From Acinetobacter sp. Ac_5812 (GTDB taxonomy: Bacteria; Pseudomonadota; Gammaproteobacteria; Pseudomonadales; Moraxellaceae), in the NCBI RefSeq assembly GCF_013072695.1, contig NZ_LXUK01000027.1:186001-250000 (forward strand): DNA of 64,000 bases. Direction: 5' to 3'. The first letter of the stretch is position 1. The number at the start of each line of letters is the position of its first letter. The position numbers were made by a program, and so were the translations under genes. Under the pieces are notes generated by a model. That model was not told the origin of the DNA. It saw only the letters and a program-made list of their open reading frames with translations, and made no database searches. Shown here piece by piece: positions 37,237 through 45,756 of the stretch.

Positions 37237-37877
37237 ACTTTACTCTTTAGACTCTCTCTCGAATGTACAAAAAATGGATTCGCTGAAGTACTTTAAAAAA
37301 GCGCTTTGGCATGGGCAATAATTTACACTAATCAGAGCTCGAAACCGAATAATCTAACTGTATGTAAACCGATTCAATATTTAGCAAATAAATAGTAGTC
37401 CCTATTTTGGATCGTTTTTTAAGCTTTCATGCAACATTTTGAATTATTTTTGCATTCAGGAGACTTTAGAATTGTAGTGATATCGTTCTAGCTGCTTTTT
37501 AATAGGCATTCCTCTCGGACATTGTGCTTGGCGATCAGATATTGTCTTGGTTCGAAGTAGCCAATCTTTGCTGTTTTAAAATCATATGACATGCATAATC
37601 TGACTTTAGTTATTCAGCTCTTTCTCTTCTATCACGCTCTACACCACCATTAAACCCTTTAAAACGAACAAGATGGGACAATTTTGCTCTCTCTATTGCA
37701 AATGATCGTCAGTTTTATATGATCTATGTGAAAGCATTGCTCACCCTATAACGCTCCTTGTTTAACAATGAGCAATGCCTTCATCCATAAAAATTAAACA
37801 TAGATGGTGATACCCCCAAAAATCAATTTCACCCAACCCAGAAACGAATAGACAGTTAAAATATAAAGGTTGTTTAT
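37237..37877. other. 641-base intergenic region with a small ORF remnant and an inverted repeat
   Basis: No convincing full gene is seen. The right part of the malic enzyme promoter should lie near its left end. On the minus strand 37456-37575 an open frame of 38 codons reads NSKDWLLRTKTISDRQAQ and then CPRGMPIKKQ with a stop, but lacks a good start, so it looks like the end of a decayed gene. A 10-bp inverted repeat occurs at 37734-37743 and 37769-37778 with a 25-base loop. Confidence 0.45.
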
Positions 37878-38075
37878 ATGAAAAAATTAGGCCTTATTCT
37901 TCTTTTTACATTCTTTGTCTCGGCTTGTTCAGAAAAGATGCCTGAGGTGAATGATGAAAACTGCAAACATGAAAACATTGCAAAGATCAAGGATGATTTC
38001 GCCCGTGCAAATTTCAGCGATAAGTGTTTTAGTTATGCAAAACCACAAAATACTAACCGTGATAAAGGGCTCTAG
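37878..38075 (+). CDS. Small lipoprotein resembling entry-exclusion protein TrbK
   Basis: The 65-residue product starts MKKLGLILLFTFFVSACSE, a lipoprotein signal with lipobox VSAC, so Cys17 is probably lipidated. The mature part has two further cysteines in the pattern MPEVNDENCKHENIAKI and FSDKCFSYA, which resembles the TrbK entry-exclusion lipoproteins of conjugative plasmids (E..CNPENI..KI then F..KC). No conjugation genes occur in the window. It may be a captured remnant that still blocks incoming plasmids, or a chromosomal paralogue with another role. The family call is from pattern memory. Confidence 0.6.
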   Translation: MKKLGLILLFTFFVSACSEKMPEVNDENCKHENIAKIKDDFARANFSDKCFSYAKPQNTNRDKGL

Positions 38076-38196
38076 AATGTAATAAAGGGTATCGCTTGTC
38101 TTTTATAATTTTAAATAAGAACTGTCTAAAATCAAAATTTTAATATGATGCTGAGGTAATGATCCGTATTTTAGAAAGTCTGGATTAAACGCAATA

Positions 38197-38234
38197 TGCA
38201 TAAAAGAAAGTTCAGTTAAACCTTCTTTTATGCA
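38197..38234. terminator. Hairpin between the small lipoprotein gene and the SDR gene
   Basis: Arms 38197-38208 (TGCATAAAAGAA) and 38223-38234 pair perfectly over 12 bases around a 14-base loop. It lies between two convergent genes and could act as a terminator, but no clean T-run follows on either strand. Confidence 0.4.
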
Positions 38235-38305
38235 CGTTCCAAGCATCAAGTTGTCGTCTAAAAACTGAATCTAATCTCAATGATTTCAATACCTATCTGA
38301 ATGCT

Positions 38306-39148
38306 TTAAGCTTTCTTTTTCTTGGACTTCTTAGTGAAAAAGCTTAGCGCATGCGAATAATGCGTTGGGGTAATGCGTTGAATCAGATCAAGCACCTTGG
38401 CATCGTTACCGATCAATATCCGTGCTTTATCCGCTTTCACCGCATCTAGAATGACTTTAGCCGCCTGCTCTGGTGATGTTTTTAAAACCTTGTTAAATGC
38501 CTGACTCGCCTTGACAGGATTCATGCCTAAACTGCGAATACTGTCACTCATACGCGCACTGTTGGCGATATTGGTGCGGATTCCTCCCGGATGTACACAG
38601 GTTGAACTCACGCCATCATTCTGAAGTTTGAGCTCTTGTCGTAAAGCTTCAGTAAAACCACGAACCGCAAATTTAGTGGCATTGTAAGCACTTTGAGTTG
38701 GTTGTGCGGTTAAGCCAAACAGACTGGAAATATTAATAATATGCCCTTCTCCACTTTGCTTAAGATAAGGCAAGAACTCTTTGGTGCCATAAACTACGCC
38801 CCAAAAGTTGATTTTGAAAATCCATTCCAATTCTTCATAGCTCATACCTTCAACGGTACTGGCGAGCGCAACACCTGCATTATTAAAAATCAGGTTGATC
38901 TTGCCATGTGCTTTGAAACTATCTTCTGCCCAGTCACGAACGGCTTGTTGATCAGATACATCCAATTTAGTCAAAGTGACTTTAACTGGATACTGTTGCA
39001 GCAATGCCTGTGTTTCTACCAAGCCTTTTTCATTGACATCACTCAGCGCTAAATCTGCACCTTGCTGTGCCAATAAAATCGCCAGTTGTTGCCCAATACC
39101 AGATCCCGCGCCTGTAATGGCAGCGACTTTTTGATTAAAATTTTTCAT
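38306..39148 (-). CDS. Short-chain dehydrogenase/reductase (SDR)
   Basis: This 280-residue NAD(P)-dependent oxidoreductase has the classical SDR pattern: cofactor glycine motif TGAGSGIGQQL (about residues 12-22), NNAGVA (about 90-95), catalytic Ser in NISSLFG and YNATKFAVRGF with the catalytic Tyr and Lys (about 156-166). The C terminus is a basic tail (FFTKKSKKKKA). It follows an amidohydrolase-family gene by 13 bases, so both are probably in one operon. Substrate unknown; lipid or steroid-like alcohols are common for this subtype in Acinetobacter (general knowledge, not shown here). Confidence 0.88.
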   Translation of the reverse strand: MKNFNQKVAAITGAGSGIGQQLAILLAQQGADLALSDVNEKGLVETQALLQQYPVKVTLTKLDVSDQQAVRDWAEDSFKAHGKINLIFNNAGVALASTVEGMSYEELEWIFKINFWGVVYGTKEFLPYLKQSGEGHIINISSLFGLTAQPTQSAYNATKFAVRGFTEALRQELKLQNDGVSSTCVHPGGIRTNIANSARMSDSIRSLGMNPVKASQAFNKVLKTSPEQAAKVILDAVKADKARILIGNDAKVLDLIQRITPTHYSHALSFFTKKSKKKKA

Positions 39149-39161
39149 GTGATGACTCTAT

Positions 39162-40226
39162 TTAAAGTTGATAAAAATTGGCAGCGTTTTGTCTAAACAT
39201 GGCATGCAAAGCCTGCTCACCATAAGGACTGAGCATTTGAATATAGGCATGGATTAAGTCATTTAAACGCGTGTTCGGCTTATCCATGGGAAAATTGGAT
39301 GCAAACATGATCCGCTCGGTGCCAAATACCGTGATCGCATGTTGAATCATCGGCGTGAGTAAATTCACCATCTCACTTACACTCGCCGTTCGATCTTGCT
39401 GATAAAAGCGGTGTCCTAATACGGGCATCATCAAACCTGAAATTTTGGCATGGACATTTTTCTGCTCTGCGAGTCGTGCCAAATCCTGTTGCCATTGTTT
39501 AAAAATGGCATCACGCTGCGATTGTGTAATTCCCGTTTTCTTGCCTACGGCTCCAAACAGACCAACAGGTGTCGCCAGATGGTCAACCACAATACCCGTT
39601 TCAGGAAATTGTTTCGCCAGACTGGTTATTTCTGTTAACTGAGTAGAATAGCCCCATGCATCAAAAGATAAATCCAGTTTTGCCAGTTGTTCAAAACCTT
39701 TGAGAAAACTCTTGTTCTGATATAAATGTGGCCGATCACACCAACGGTAAACACCCTTGTCTTGATGCCAAGCCGCCATTTTACGAATACCGCGAAAGCG
39801 TGGACTCACCTGCTGATGGGCTTTAAGAATATCTTTGAACTTTCGATCTTTTGGATCAGCCGTTGCAACAATAGCGCCTAGTTTTAGACCTTGTACATTA
39901 AAATCTAGTTGCTGAATCCATTGGGTTTCTTCCACTACACCAAAGCCTTTGTGGTGATGCCAGTTGGCTTCGACATGAACTACACTCTCTACTGAAAATG
40001 GCGAAGTGTCTGCCTGATAATGCTCAGGTAAATAAGGACGCAAGGCATATTCTGTTAGGCCTAAAGTATCCAATAAAGGCTTTGGCTTGACCAATCTGAC
40101 CACTCGATCCATGACAACAGGATATTTCCCCAAAGCTTTAACCAATAAGGCTGCTGAATGTGGTGCGTGATAAGGATCCCACTGATGAATATGCGGATCA
40201 ATGATTTCAAAATCTAATCTTGTCAT
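39162..40226 (-). CDS. Amidohydrolase-family (TIM-barrel) metal-dependent hydrolase
   Basis: From ATG 40226 the product is 354 residues. The metal-binding HxH sits at the start (IIDPHIHQWDPYHAP, about residues 6-20). Later family elements are VEANWHHHKGFG, VVDHLATPVG and MFASNFPMDKPN, the last with the Asp typical of 2-pyrone-4,6-dicarboxylate lactonase-like amidohydrolases. An upstream in-frame start would add 25 residues of unlikely sequence. It is paired with the SDR downstream and may hydrolyse a lactone or a similar ring; the substrate is unknown. Confidence 0.83.
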   Translation of the reverse strand: MTRLDFEIIDPHIHQWDPYHAPHSAALLVKALGKYPVVMDRVVRLVKPKPLLDTLGLTEYALRPYLPEHYQADTSPFSVESVVHVEANWHHHKGFGVVEETQWIQQLDFNVQGLKLGAIVATADPKDRKFKDILKAHQQVSPRFRGIRKMAAWHQDKGVYRWCDRPHLYQNKSFLKGFEQLAKLDLSFDAWGYSTQLTEITSLAKQFPETGIVVDHLATPVGLFGAVGKKTGITQSQRDAIFKQWQQDLARLAEQKNVHAKISGLMMPVLGHRFYQQDRTASVSEMVNLLTPMIQHAITVFGTERIMFASNFPMDKPNTRLNDLIHAYIQMLSPYGEQALHAMFRQNAANFYQL

Positions 40227-40567
40227 TGTTGTACTCGATATAAGCTCAGCATATAAAATCTGAAATGATGTGCATCCATGACATCTGTCTATTGTTCTCA
40301 ATCTACTGTTAGAGACTTTAGCCTACTGAACAAAGCACTATGAACAAAATGATTTATTTAAATATTTAACTATGAATAGCATTCATTAGCAAAAATAATA
40401 AATGCATTATCAATACTTTAATTTTTATAAACCCTACCATTATTGTAAATGATTCCTATTTAACTATACTTAAGCCGCTTATTGCATGCTAAACCTCTCC
40501 CTTTCAGCCCAATAAGTTTATGCCGCTCCTGCATTAACCCGATTTTTTGTATCGCTCAGGTATCTCT
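40227..40567 (+). promoter_or_regulatory. Divergent spacer with weak Fur-box-like sites upstream of the siderophore receptor
   Basis: This 341-base spacer separates the amidohydrolase gene from the receptor gene and contains no gene. Two imperfect matches to the 19-base Fur consensus can be drawn: 40372-40390 (11 of 19, containing GAATAGCATTCATTAG) and 40445-40463 (10 of 19, containing AAATGATTCC). Iron control is expected for a siderophore receptor, but these matches are weak. Confidence 0.3.
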
Positions 40568-42736
40568 ATGTCTGCTTTCTCCCCACGCAAAAACCTCATT
40601 ACTGTTGAAATTTTAAAACAAAGCAGCCCATTACTTTTATCTTTAATACCCGTACTATCGTGGGCAGAAACGACCTCAATACACCCCACTCAACTCGCAA
40701 CCATTAATGTTCAAGCTGAACAGTCCTCCAGTTATATCACCGCACCAACAACATCAACCTTACGTGGTAATCAAAACAATCTAGAAAGCCCACAAACTGT
40801 AAATGTGGTGTCTAAACAATATATGAAAGATTATTTGCCAGCAAACTTGGATAATGCACTGACCCAAGTCAGTGGTATTACACAGGGTAATACCTTGGGT
40901 GGTACTCAAGATACCGTAATGAAACGGGGCTTTGGTGACAATCGTGATGGTTCGATCACCATGAATGGCATGCCGATTGTACAAGGTCGTACCATGAATG
41001 CCGCCGTTGAACAAGTTGAAGTGTTAAAAGGCCCAGCTTCTTTACTTTATGGCATCATGGACCCAGGTGGCGTGGTCAATGTCATTACAAAAAAACCTGA
41101 GCGCTCACAAAAAACTGAATTTTCAGTTTATGGATCAAGTTTTGCTGCGGGTAAAAATGGTTTAGGTGCCAGTCTGGATACCACAGGTGCAATTAACGAT
41201 AGTAACTTTGCCTATCGTTTTATTGTCGATCATTCCGATGCAGACTATTGGCGTAATTTCGGTAATCTCAAACAGACTTTAATTGCACCATCCTTAGCTT
41301 GGGATAATGGCCAAACCAAAGTCAATTTAAGTTATCAATATCGTGACTTTGACGTCCCTTTTGATCGTTCCACCATTTTTGACCCTAAAACGAAACAAGC
41401 CTTGCCGATCTCGAAATATCAACGCTTAGATGAAGCCTTTAACCAAATGAAAGGTGAAGCTCATTTAGCACAACTATTAGTTGATCATCAAATTAATGAT
41501 GCTTGGTCAGCTCACTTCGGCTATACCTATAACTATGAAACCTATGACGCCCACCAGTTACGCGTCACCTCGTTAGATACCAAGAATCATACTGTGAAGC
41601 GTCGTACCGATGCCACCTTGAATGCAGAAAGCATAGATAGTAATGCCCAAGCCTATCTCAATGGCTCGGTCAATTTACTCGGTTTAAAGCATGATATTCA
41701 GATCGGTTCGGATATCGAATACCGTAAATATTTCCGTCCCGATATGGTTCGTGGAGATATTTCTACCCTAGATTATTTAAATCCCGATTTTGGGATCGTG
41801 AAACCATCTCGTCAGATCAGCAATGACGATAGTGACCAAACCGATAAATTGCATACTTATGGTTTTTATCTGCAAGATGCGATTCATTTAAATGAAAAAT
41901 GGATTGCAGTACTCGGTGGGCGTTACTTACATTATCAACAGACTGCTGGGCGTAGCAGACCATTTAAAGAAAATACCAATACCAATGATGATGCTTGGCT
42001 CCCACATGCAGGTTTAGTCTATCAATGGAATGACCAGCTTTCATTGTATGGGAGCTATACCGAATCACTCAAACCGAACTCTACAATTGCTCCGCTAGGA
42101 AATAACGCTGTTATTGACTCGGATGTCCGACCAGAACAGGCAAAATCCTATGAAATCGGCGCAAAATATGAATTTAATGATCGTATTAAGGCTAACTTTG
42201 CACTCTACGATATTAAAAAGCGTAATGTTTTAGTGGCAATCACTAAATCGGGACAGGACACAGAATTACATACCACAGGTGCGGTTCGCTCTAAAGGGGC
42301 TGAACTCGACCTCACAGGCCGTCTAACCGATCAACTCGATGCGACCCTCACCTACGCCTATACCGATGCCAAAGTTACTGAGGATGAACTTGGTCTGCAA
42401 GGCAACCGCTTGAATAATGTGGCACGAGATACAGCGTCTCTGGCCTTGGCCTATAATTATGGGGAACTTTACAATGGTAAATTACGTTTAGGTCTGAGTG
42501 GCAATTATGTAGGGAAACGTGCAGGAGATTCGAAAAATCAATTTGACCTGCCTGAATATACGCTTGCAAATGCCTTTATCAGTTATGACACCAGCATTGC
42601 CAAACAAGCGGTGAACTTTCAATTTAATTTAAATAATATCTTTGACAAGACCTATTACACTGCTAGTGTCAATAATTTGGCAGTGTCTCAAGGAGATTCT
42701 CGCCAAGCGGTATTACGTGCAACTTTTAAATTCTAA
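40568..42736 (+). CDS. TonB-dependent siderophore receptor
   Basis: The 722-residue outer-membrane receptor (from ATG 40568; an upstream TTG at 40547 is less likely) has a signal region ending near SWAETTS, a plug domain (ESPQTVNVVSKQYMKDY, then GDNRDGSITMNGMPIVQG, and VEVLKGPASLLYGIMDPGG) and a C-terminal 22-strand barrel ending in phenylalanine (VLRATFKF). No N-terminal signalling (STN) domain is present, so it does not regulate a sigma factor. The ligand is unknown; the sequence is of the catecholate/hydroxamate siderophore receptor class. It is followed by a secreted ThuA-like protein gene. Confidence 0.93.
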   Translation: MSAFSPRKNLITVEILKQSSPLLLSLIPVLSWAETTSIHPTQLATINVQAEQSSSYITAPTTSTLRGNQNNLESPQTVNVVSKQYMKDYLPANLDNALTQVSGITQGNTLGGTQDTVMKRGFGDNRDGSITMNGMPIVQGRTMNAAVEQVEVLKGPASLLYGIMDPGGVVNVITKKPERSQKTEFSVYGSSFAAGKNGLGASLDTTGAINDSNFAYRFIVDHSDADYWRNFGNLKQTLIAPSLAWDNGQTKVNLSYQYRDFDVPFDRSTIFDPKTKQALPISKYQRLDEAFNQMKGEAHLAQLLVDHQINDAWSAHFGYTYNYETYDAHQLRVTSLDTKNHTVKRRTDATLNAESIDSNAQAYLNGSVNLLGLKHDIQIGSDIEYRKYFRPDMVRGDISTLDYLNPDFGIVKPSRQISNDDSDQTDKLHTYGFYLQDAIHLNEKWIAVLGGRYLHYQQTAGRSRPFKENTNTNDDAWLPHAGLVYQWNDQLSLYGSYTESLKPNSTIAPLGNNAVIDSDVRPEQAKSYEIGAKYEFNDRIKANFALYDIKKRNVLVAITKSGQDTELHTTGAVRSKGAELDLTGRLTDQLDATLTYAYTDAKVTEDELGLQGNRLNNVARDTASLALAYNYGELYNGKLRLGLSGNYVGKRAGDSKNQFDLPEYTLANAFISYDTSIAKQAVNFQFNLNNIFDKTYYTASVNNLAVSQGDSRQAVLRATFKF

Positions 42737-42747
42737 AACATAGGATC

Positions 42748-42772
42748 AGCGCAGTGAATTGATCACTGCGCT
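42748..42772 (+). other. Stem-loop between receptor gene and the downstream secreted-protein gene
   Basis: Perfect 10-bp GC-containing stem (42748-42757 with 42763-42772, loop ATTGA) ends 12 bases before the next ATG. No T-run follows, so it may partly block transcription or the ribosome site of the downstream gene. Confidence 0.45.
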
Positions 42773-42784
42773 ATTAAAATCAAT

Positions 42785-43468
42785 ATGAAGAAACTGCTTA
42801 CTACCATTGTGATGACCCTTGCATTCGGTATATGGACATCCTCTATTTATGCCCAAACACGAATTGCACTGATTTCGCAAATCAATGGTGTATCCTATGC
42901 CTCAGATCTAGCCATCCAAAAACACCTGCAAAGCAAAGGTTATCAGGTTGAGCTATTCGATCAATCGGTTTCCCCCAACAGTCTAAAAAATACAGAACTG
43001 GTAATCATCTCTTCAACAGTAGCATCCAAAAATCTTCAATCGGGTTGGCGCCAACTGCCAATTCCATTGATGACTTGGGAAAATGATTATCTGGATGATC
43101 TGGCCATGACTGGCAAACGGATTGATACTGATTTTGGTGAAGTCGAGAAAGAACGTTACTTGTGGCTGGTCAATGCACCGCACCCTCTATCGGCGCATCT
43201 TTCTGCGGGGACACAAAACGTCTATAAAGCACAAGCACCCATGAGTTGGGGCAAACCTGGACTCGGTGCCACCACTATTGCGACCATTTATGGACAACCT
43301 GAAAAAGTCGCAATCTGGGGCTATGAAAAAGGCGCAACGATGGATTATGAGTCTCTAGCACCGGCAAAACGACTGATGTTTTTTCTCAATAATGAGACCT
43401 TTACGAATCTGTCTGAGGGCGGCCTAAAACTGTTTGATGCCGCGATTCAATGGTCTCTGAACCAATAA
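42785..43468 (+). CDS. Secreted ThuA-like/class-I-amidotransferase-fold protein of unknown function
   Basis: The 227-residue product has a signal peptide (MKKLLTTIVMTLAFGIW, cleavage likely after SIYA). The mature protein shows the alternating strand/helix pattern of a flavodoxin- or amidotransferase-like fold: TRIALISQINGVSYASD, GYQVELFD, TELVIISSTVAS, PLMTWENDYLDDLAM, then VAIWGYEKGA and PAKRLMFFLNNETF with a closing GLKLFDAAIQWSL. The late pattern recalls secreted carbohydrate-linked ThuA-like domains. It follows a siderophore receptor by 48 bases and may be cotranscribed. Function unknown. Confidence 0.75.
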   Translation: MKKLLTTIVMTLAFGIWTSSIYAQTRIALISQINGVSYASDLAIQKHLQSKGYQVELFDQSVSPNSLKNTELVIISSTVASKNLQSGWRQLPIPLMTWENDYLDDLAMTGKRIDTDFGEVEKERYLWLVNAPHPLSAHLSAGTQNVYKAQAPMSWGKPGLGATTIATIYGQPEKVAIWGYEKGATMDYESLAPAKRLMFFLNNETFTNLSEGGLKLFDAAIQWSLNQ

Positions 43469-43550
43469 AATCCAAACTTAGATTTCAATGAACTGATGCA
43501 TTCCATGATGCGTCAGTTTAAATGCTCACCAAGGCATTTGCTCGAATGCT

Positions 43551-44444
43551 CTAAAATACTTCCTGACTTATCGCTGCCCTAAAGTTTTTAGGTGCACAAC
43601 CAAAGCGCTGTGCGAAAGCACGACTAAAGGCGGCTTGAGAGGAATAGCCGACGCATTCAGCAACTTGTGCAATATTTTTATCTGTTTCTTTGAGCAATTG
43701 GCTGGCTAATTTCATCCGCCAATTTTTTAAATACAACATCGGTGGTACACCAACCAATTCAACAAATTTTTTGGAAAAACTAGATCTGGACTGTTGAGTG
43801 AGTTGGGCAAGCGAATTTACATCCCATTCATACCTAGGTTGAGTATGCATCAAAGACAACACCTTACTCACCATCGGATCACGTAATGCAGAAATCCAGC
43901 CTTTATGCTCAATCTTGTCATTAGCCAACCAAAAGCGTATCGACCAAACCAGCAGTAAATCAATAATCCGAGACAACATGACTCGGCTACCCAATGTTGG
44001 ATATTCAAGTTCGAGCTGAATGGCTGCCACCGTCATCGGCACCCATTCTGCGACTTTTTTGGCATCATGATATGATGGTACATGAATGTAATTCGGCAAT
44101 CCTTCTGCCATCGCCTCAGCATAAATACCATTCAACTGAAAAATGCAACTCATCACAGTCGCAAATGAATTTTGTTCCTTACACGCTTCGATAGAATGTT
44201 CCAGCTTGCTAGGCAATACCAGAATATCACCTGGCTGCAAAATCAAATCAAGCTGCATCCGTTTGATACTCAAGCGACAGCTGGCCTGCTGAATAATATG
44301 GATATAGGCAGATTGGGCGGGAAAAGACAGCTTTTTTTGTGCTGAGAGATGTTCTACGCCATAGATTTCACCTGAAATATTAGCGAAACGATAAATATCA
44401 AAGAAAATATCGGTTAAAGCCTGATTATCATGCTCATCAATCAT
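43551..44444 (-). CDS. AraC-family transcriptional regulator
   Basis: The 297-residue product has an N-terminal cupin-like ligand domain (DIFFDIYRFANISGEIYG, LQPGDILVLPSKLEHSI) and a C-terminal pair of helix-turn-helix motifs (WDVNSLAQLTQQSRSSFSKK and NIAQVAECVGYSSQAAFSRA, about residues 197-275). It is divergent from the alpha/beta hydrolase gene at 44648, with a 203-base shared spacer, and probably regulates it. Inducer unknown. Confidence 0.9.
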   Translation of the reverse strand: MIDEHDNQALTDIFFDIYRFANISGEIYGVEHLSAQKKLSFPAQSAYIHIIQQASCRLSIKRMQLDLILQPGDILVLPSKLEHSIEACKEQNSFATVMSCIFQLNGIYAEAMAEGLPNYIHVPSYHDAKKVAEWVPMTVAAIQLELEYPTLGSRVMLSRIIDLLLVWSIRFWLANDKIEHKGWISALRDPMVSKVLSLMHTQPRYEWDVNSLAQLTQQSRSSFSKKFVELVGVPPMLYLKNWRMKLASQLLKETDKNIAQVAECVGYSSQAAFSRAFAQRFGCAPKNFRAAISQEVF

Positions 44445-44647
44445 TGCGTGCTTTTGTCCTTAAAAGTGTTTCTGCAAAAAAATTGGCGTTTCAGTTATTG
44501 TAGCGACCGAACAAATCACCAATAATCTTTCTCAGAAGATTTCGTTAGTATAAAAAACACCCGCCTTCACTCAGATCTTTATACCGTACAGATTTCATTA
44601 TTAAACATCATAAATTCAATACCATAGCATATAGCTAGGAGATAAAT

Positions 44648-45343
44648 ATGAGTACTCAACCAACCATTATTCTCGTACACGGTTTTTGGGGCGGTGCCGC
44701 CCATTGGACCAAAGTGATTACTGAATTGTCCCATCAAGGTTATAAGGCCTTACGTGCCGTGGAACTTCCATTAACCTCTCTTGCAGATGACGTTGAACGA
44801 ACTCAAAAAATGATTGCCCAAGTTGATGGTGATGTGCTTTTGGTGGGTCACTCTTACGGCGGCGCAGTGATTACCGAAGCAGGCAACCATCCGAATGTTG
44901 TGGGTTTGGTTTATATTGCCGCCTTTGCACCAGACAGCAATGAAAGCCCAGGGGCAATTACCCAACAACATTTACCTGTTGCAGCGCCGAATCTAGAACC
45001 AGATAGTGATGGTTATCTTTGGCTTAAAGTCGATAAATTTCACGAAAGTTTCTGTCAGGATCTCACCCAAGATGAAGGCTTTGCCATGGGTGTCACTCAA
45101 AAGGCGCCTTTAGCCAGTACCTTTGGCGATAACATTAGCAACCCAGCTTGGAAAACCAAACCCTCTTGGTATCAAATCTCAACCCAAGACCGCATGATCA
45201 GCCCAGAAAACCAAGCGGTGATGTCTGATCGTTTAAATGCCAAAAAAGTAATTTCCTTAAACGCCAGCCATGCTTCCTTAGCTTCACAGCCAAAAGAAGT
45301 GACTGCCTTAATTACTGAAGCTGTGACATTTCTAAGTAAGTAA
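44648..45343 (+). CDS. Alpha/beta-fold hydrolase
   Basis: This 231-residue cytoplasmic hydrolase has the oxyanion-hole motif LVHGFWGGAAHW (about residues 9-20), the nucleophile elbow VGHSYGG with Ser69, and a late catalytic His in LNASHASLAS (about 208). Lack of a signal peptide indicates a cytoplasmic enzyme. The sequence is of the small esterase group often annotated as AB-hydrolase 6-type. Substrate unknown. A divergent AraC-type regulator lies upstream, and a good terminator follows. Confidence 0.9.
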   Translation: MSTQPTIILVHGFWGGAAHWTKVITELSHQGYKALRAVELPLTSLADDVERTQKMIAQVDGDVLLVGHSYGGAVITEAGNHPNVVGLVYIAAFAPDSNESPGAITQQHLPVAAPNLEPDSDGYLWLKVDKFHESFCQDLTQDEGFAMGVTQKAPLASTFGDNISNPAWKTKPSWYQISTQDRMISPENQAVMSDRLNAKKVISLNASHASLASQPKEVTALITEAVTFLSK

Positions 45344-45353
45344 AACAGACTGT

Positions 45354-45390
45354 GATATAGGGAATAATTTGATTCCCTATATCCTCTTTT
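45354..45390 (+). terminator. Intrinsic terminator after the hydrolase gene
   Basis: A perfect 12-bp stem (45354-45365 with 45372-45383, six-base loop) is followed by CTCTTTT. It lies 11 bases past the hydrolase stop and also separates it from the convergent small ORF. Confidence 0.75.
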
Positions 45391-45428
45391 CATTCCACTC
45401 AACTTCAACAAAACCAAGAAAACCCAGT

Positions 45429-45539
45429 TTATAGTAAGTATTCCCAGATAATGTAGCCTAGACCGAATCCGAGGAATGCATACAAAGTAATAATGAAGAA
45501 TACAAAACTGGCATTATTCTTTTTGTTCAAAAAACTCAT
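45429..45539 (-). CDS. Very small single-helix membrane protein (36 residues)
   Basis: On the minus strand ATG at 45539 opens 36 codons ending TAA at 45429: a basic start (MSFLNKKNNAS), then an almost unbroken hydrophobic helix (FVFFIITLYAFLGFGLGYII) and WEYLL. An AAAGGTG ribosome site lies six bases before the ATG. Composition (positive-inside start, aromatic helix with glycine zipper, charged end) is that of a genuine small membrane protein. It is downstream of fadE on the same strand (218 bases apart). No family recognised; function unknown. Confidence 0.55.
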   Translation of the reverse strand: MSFLNKKNNASFVFFIITLYAFLGFGLGYIIWEYLL

Positions 45540-45756
45540 ATCAGCACCTTTGGCTTTGCTCAATTCATGTAGTTATAGTGCAATAAGATACAGAATAAAA
45601 AAAGACACAGAGTTTTCTAAAAAAAATATAACAGATCTATCGATACAAACCACAACTGTTATGAAAAACAGTCCCAAATATAATTGGTGCATGGATCTCA
45701 CCATGCACCAATCGCCTCAGGAAAGTACCATTACAATCTTAATTGATTAAAAATCA

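Noticed and set aside
37734..37778. Inverted repeat as a small-RNA terminator
   Set aside because: The 25-base loop is long and no T-run follows, so it is recorded only as an inverted repeat within the spacer entry.
40227..40301. 25-residue N-terminal extension of the amidohydrolase
   Set aside because: Family homology begins at the later ATG; the extension looks like upstream non-coding sequence.
45493..45750. 85-residue open frame on the plus strand
   Set aside because: No ribosome site, mixed composition, and its start overlaps the better-supported 36-residue minus-strand ORF.
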